From Anaerolineae bacterium (GTDB taxonomy: Bacteria > Chloroflexota > Anaerolineae > JAAYZQ01), in NCBI GenBank assembly GCA_016926595.1, contig JAFGOG010000199.1:1-9431 (forward strand): a DNA stretch of 9,431 nucleotides, written 5' to 3'. The notes below the pieces were generated by a model, which worked only from the letters and a program-made list of their open reading frames with translations, was not told the DNA's origin and searched no databases. Positions 6,922 to 9,431 of this stretch are shown here, piece by piece (the stretch's first letter is position 1; each line of letters opens with the position of its first letter). Position numbers and translations under genes: made by a program.

Positions 6922-6998
6922 AGCCGCCCTACTGGCCGCCGCCGAGGGAATCGAACCCTCGGCTTCCGGCATCCCGCCCAGCGGCCAGTAGAGCGGCT
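6922..6998 (-). other. 77-bp inverted-repeat hairpin with a tRNA T-arm-like tip
   Basis: Arms at 6922-6941 and 6979-6998 pair over 20 bp, with two G-U pairs if read as minus-strand RNA. Inside is a second perfect hairpin, 6942-6962, with a 7-bp stem (CCGAGGG/CCCTCGG) and loop TTCGATT. On the minus strand this reads GGGTTCGATTCCC, which has every invariant base of a tRNA T-arm. A tRNA-like acceptor stem (GGCCGCT/GGCGGCC, then A) can also be drawn, but there is no D-arm or anticodon arm: only 16 bases separate the parts. It is therefore not a functional tRNA. It lies 17 bp after the kinase B stop codon and would be part of its mRNA 3' end. No T-run follows, so it is not a typical terminator. 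It may be a decayed tRNA gene end, a mobile palindrome or a 3'-end protecting RNA. Confidence 0.5.
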
Positions 6999-7014
6999 TG
7001 GCTATCAGAACAGA

Positions 7015-9339
7015 TCATTGGATTTCTGCCGCCATCAGTTCTTCCTCGACCACCCTTTGATTCACGGGGAGGATGAAGGTGAAAGTTGATCCCTTGCCGA
7101 TCTTGCTCTCGACCCACAACCGCCCGCCGTGCATCTCGACCAGTTGCTTGGCGATGGGCAAGCCCAGGCCAGCGCCGCCAAAGCGACGACCGTCCGAATC
7201 GTCCACCTGGGTGAACTCGCGGAAGATGTTGACGTGCTGATCTCGGGGAATACCGATGCCCGTGTCGCGCACACTCACCGCAACCATCGGCTCGACCTGT
7301 TGCGTGTGGGGGTTCAGACCTTTCGTTACCCAGGCTTGAAGAGTGATTTGACCTTTGCTGGTGAACTTGGCCGCATTCGACAACAGGTTCAGCACGACTT
7401 GCCAGACCCGTCGCCGATCGGCCCGGATTGGAGGCAGGTCAGGGGCAAGCTGGACGTGCAGCGTGACCGGCTTTTCTTCGACCAAGACGGTGGCTGTGCG
7501 CAGTGCCTCCCGCAGCAGATCGTCGAGATCAACCTGCGCTAACGACAGCTGCAGTTTGCCGGCGTTGATGCGCGAGATATCCAGTACATTGTCGATCAGA
7601 TCGAGCAGGCGTGCCCCGGCGTCGCGAATTGCGACCAGGTCTTGGGCCTGTGCGTCGGTGAGCGGGCCGCTCATCCCCCTGAGCAGCACGGTCGAGAAAC
7701 CGATGATCGAGTTCAGCGGGGTGCGCAGCTCGTGGCTGATGTTGGCCAGGAACTGGGTCTTGAGGCGGTCGACCTCGGCCAGGTGCTCTGCCTCCTCTCG
7801 CTGCCGGGTGTAGAGCCGCGCGTTGTGCAACCCGATGGCGATCTGGTCGCCCAGCGCCAGCAGCAGGTTGATCGAATCGCGGGAAAAAACGTTGGGCTGG
7901 GCGCTCTGCACGTCCAGCACGCCAACCACCGCTTTGCCGACCAGCAGGGGAATCGCTGCTTCCGAGCGGGTATCGGGCAGCAGCGTGTGGCCGAGATACA
8001 ATTCTATCGCCCCGACATCCTGCACAAAGCGCGGGCCGTGGGTGTCGGCAGCCAGGCTGATCAGCGACTTGGAGCCGATGGCGATCTGGAAGCCTTCTTC
8101 CTTCAGCATCCGGCCGACCTGGCCTGTGCCTTCCTGGAACACGGCCACACCCGAGCCCTGCTCGATGAGGAAGATGGAGACAAATTCGTACCCCAGCCGC
8201 TCCTGGATCAGTCTCACCGACGTCTGCAACACGGTCTCCAAATCCAGGCTGACGGAGATCGTGCGGGCGATCTCGGCTGCCGTGGCGAGCTCGTGCGTGC
8301 GCGCCCCGACTCGTTCCTCCAGGTTGGTGTACAGGCTGCGCAGGTCGGTCACCATGTCGTTGAACGCCTGCGCCAGTTGGCCGATTTCATCGTCGTGGCT
8401 CACACTGAATAAACGGCGTTGGTCAGGAATATCCACCGATTGCTTCAGGTCCCCTCTGGCAACAGCGACGGCCGCTGCGGAAAGGCTGTGCACCGGCCGG
8501 GTGATGGATTGGGTGATCAGCACGCTCAAGCTAATCAGCAACAAGGTGGTGATCAGCGTGCTGCCGACCATAATCGACAGGCCGGTGGTCGCGATCTGGA
8601 CGACGTCGCCGATTGGCCGGGCGAGCGCCAGGTCGACCGTGGTGCTGCCCAGGCTGATCGTGGTGCGTAGGCTGTATAGATCACCGTGGTACCCACCAGA
8701 GTTATCGAAAGGTATTTCTTCTCGGGTGCCGATGCGTACGCCTTGGTAGCTCAGAGCCAGGTCGGAGGGGAGCCGATACTTGGAGACCTGGCGGTTCAGC
8801 TCTGTTTCTAGATCGATGCCTGCGAGAATCGTTCCTGCTCCACCGGAAACCGGCGCGCGGACGAGCAGCAGCAGCCGCTCGTCCACGACGTGGACGGATG
8901 GCTGCTCGGTCACGGTCTCGTCCAGCAGCGACGACTCGCGGTAGAGGCTGGAGAGCAAAAGATTGGACCGCGCCTGTCCCTCTCGGTCGTAGATTTGGAT
9001 CAGGTCCAGCTCGAAGCGGTCGCGCACGATGACGGCCCGGCTATTGAGGGTGCTCAGCGCTTCCTCTGACTCCTGCTGGACCGCTTCGATGACTTGCGGG
9101 TCCTGTGCCAGCAGGGTAGCGGCCGTGCTCAGTGTCTCGGCCCGGGCCGTCATGGCTTCGGCGACGCGCGTCGAGTCGGCGGCGATCTGCTGTGCCAGGA
9201 GTTGGTTGCGCGTAAAAGCCGTCCCCACGACGAAAGCCATCGTCGTCACCAGCAATGAAACCAGCATCAGGCTGGTGATCGGCAAGAGAAGCTTTCCGCC
9301 CAGGGAGCGGGGGCGCCAGCGCTCGAAGAGAGAGGCCAA
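7015..9339 (-). CDS. Transmembrane sensor histidine kinase with HAMP and one GAF domain (kinase B)
   Basis: This 774-residue kinase is a paralogue of kinase A. Order of parts: TM1 about 16-40; extracellular Cache-like sensor about 42-250 with LDLIQIYDREGQARSNL; TM2 about 251-276; HAMP about 277-345; GAF about 352-510; HisKA with His536 in LANISHELRTPLN; HATPase with N-box Asn655 (NLLSNAAKF), G1 DTGIGI (692-697) and G2 GGAGLGL (721-727). All catalytic motifs are intact. It has one GAF where kinase A has two, and its HisKA/HATPase core is of the NISHELRTPLN type, unlike that of A. The start is TTG at 9339: AGGAGG lies eight bases upstream and an in-frame TAG lies just before it, so no longer version is possible. 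An ATG inside this interval is out of frame. No response regulator is adjacent. Confidence 0.93.
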   Translation of the reverse strand: MASLFERWRPRSLGGKLLLPITSLMLVSLLVTTMAFVVGTAFTRNQLLAQQIAADSTRVAEAMTARAETLSTAATLLAQDPQVIEAVQQESEEALSTLNSRAVIVRDRFELDLIQIYDREGQARSNLLLSSLYRESSLLDETVTEQPSVHVVDERLLLLVRAPVSGGAGTILAGIDLETELNRQVSKYRLPSDLALSYQGVRIGTREEIPFDNSGGYHGDLYSLRTTISLGSTTVDLALARPIGDVVQIATTGLSIMVGSTLITTLLLISLSVLITQSITRPVHSLSAAAVAVARGDLKQSVDIPDQRRLFSVSHDDEIGQLAQAFNDMVTDLRSLYTNLEERVGARTHELATAAEIARTISVSLDLETVLQTSVRLIQERLGYEFVSIFLIEQGSGVAVFQEGTGQVGRMLKEEGFQIAIGSKSLISLAADTHGPRFVQDVGAIELYLGHTLLPDTRSEAAIPLLVGKAVVGVLDVQSAQPNVFSRDSINLLLALGDQIAIGLHNARLYTRQREEAEHLAEVDRLKTQFLANISHELRTPLNSIIGFSTVLLRGMSGPLTDAQAQDLVAIRDAGARLLDLIDNVLDISRINAGKLQLSLAQVDLDDLLREALRTATVLVEEKPVTLHVQLAPDLPPIRADRRRVWQVVLNLLSNAAKFTSKGQITLQAWVTKGLNPHTQQVEPMVAVSVRDTGIGIPRDQHVNIFREFTQVDDSDGRRFGGAGLGLPIAKQLVEMHGGRLWVESKIGKGSTFTFILPVNQRVVEEELMAAEIQ

Positions 9340-9347
9340 GGACCATG

Positions 9348-9353
9348 CCTCCT
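9348..9353 (-). promoter_or_regulatory. Consensus Shine-Dalgarno that sets the TTG start of kinase B
   Basis: The minus strand reads AGGAGG, then CATGGTCC, then TTG. The eight-base spacing is ideal for TTG, whereas the ATG within the spacer is only one base from the AGGAGG and lies in a different frame. Confidence 0.8.
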
Positions 9354-9392
9354 AGTATCATGCATTATGTGGGAAGGGGCAGTTCGCGGTAC

Positions 9393-9421
9393 ACTATAGA
9401 CGGGCCAGGCATCGACCACAA
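9393..9421 (-). promoter_or_regulatory. Predicted promoter of kinase B
   Basis: On the minus strand TTGTGG (9416-9421) and TATAGT (9393-9398) are separated by exactly 17 bp, a fair match to a housekeeping sigma factor promoter. The leader would be about 45 bases. The upstream side is cut by the window edge. Confidence 0.45.
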
Positions 9422-9431
9422 AGAGGCCATA

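Larger units (their letters stand above)
6737..7014. other. Intergenic region between kinase B and the Yip1-like operon
   Basis: This stretch has no credible gene. The short plus-strand reading frames across 6861-7076 are the antisense of the T-arm-like hairpin and of the end of kinase B. Apart from the promoter (6802-6837) and the hairpin (6922-6998), the 6841-6920 part is a C-rich tract in which I see no structure. Confidence 0.7.

Noticed and set aside
6922..7000. Complete tRNA gene on the minus strand
   Set aside because: Only the T-arm and an acceptor-like stem can be formed; no D-arm or anticodon arm fits.
7642..8749. Overlapping plus-strand frames of 256 and 308 codons
   Set aside because: Both are antisense to kinase B; the opposite frame holds its HAMP and GAF domains.
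9041..9361. ATG-started minus-strand frame overlapping the kinase B start
   Set aside because: It is out of frame with kinase B, and its ATG is too close to the AGGAGG; its translation has no domain.
1..9431. CRISPR array
   Set aside because: I looked for short regularly spaced direct repeats and saw none; the only repeats are palindromes and the paralogous kinase genes.

Overview
The window is GC-rich and carries nearly all of its genes on the minus strand. The gene types suggest a filamentous Chloroflexota bacterium (Anaerolineae or Caldilineae-like): large sensor kinases with a Cache-like sensor, HAMP and GAF domains, lipoproteins with Thr/Pro-rich linkers, a membrane-anchored SRPBCC protein, a Yip1-like protein and a DUF4386-like membrane protein. 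This placement is inferred from protein style; no rRNA or complete tRNA is present to confirm it.

Layout, read along the minus strand from the right edge. (1) A complete 774-residue histidine kinase (kinase B, 9339 to 7015) starts at TTG behind a perfect AGGAGG. (2) A 277-bp intergenic stretch follows, with a 77-bp inverted-repeat hairpin whose tip looks like a tRNA T-arm, then a strong extended -10 promoter with a palindrome over its -35 position. (3) That promoter feeds a compact operon: a Yip1-like membrane protein, a membrane-anchored SRPBCC protein, and a DUF4386-like membrane protein with two in-frame stop codons. (4) Facing it on the plus strand is the first ~50 codons of a lipoprotein gene, with its own promoter and RBS, whose body is missing; its frame runs into the antisense of the DUF4386-like gene. 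(5) Divergent from the lipoprotein is a PstS-like phosphate-binding lipoprotein, followed 44 bp later by a 990-residue histidine kinase (kinase A), then 15 bp later by the wreck of a third kinase (kinase C). (6) The left edge holds an 83-bp nested inverted repeat that begins where kinase C loses its C-terminal end.

The three kinases are paralogues that share one membrane-anchored extracellular sensor module. A and B also share HAMP and the first GAF domain, but A carries an extra GAF domain and a different type of HisKA/HATPase core, so the family has been shuffled by domain. Kinase C has lost about 600 codons in one deletion and carries two frameshifts. No response regulator and no PstC/PstA/PstB genes are visible. 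The pstS-kinase A pair may therefore be a binding-protein-assisted sensing unit rather than part of a transporter, though this is inference. The region shows much decay (one kinase, one membrane protein and one lipoprotein broken), which fits an expanding and eroding family of sensory genes.
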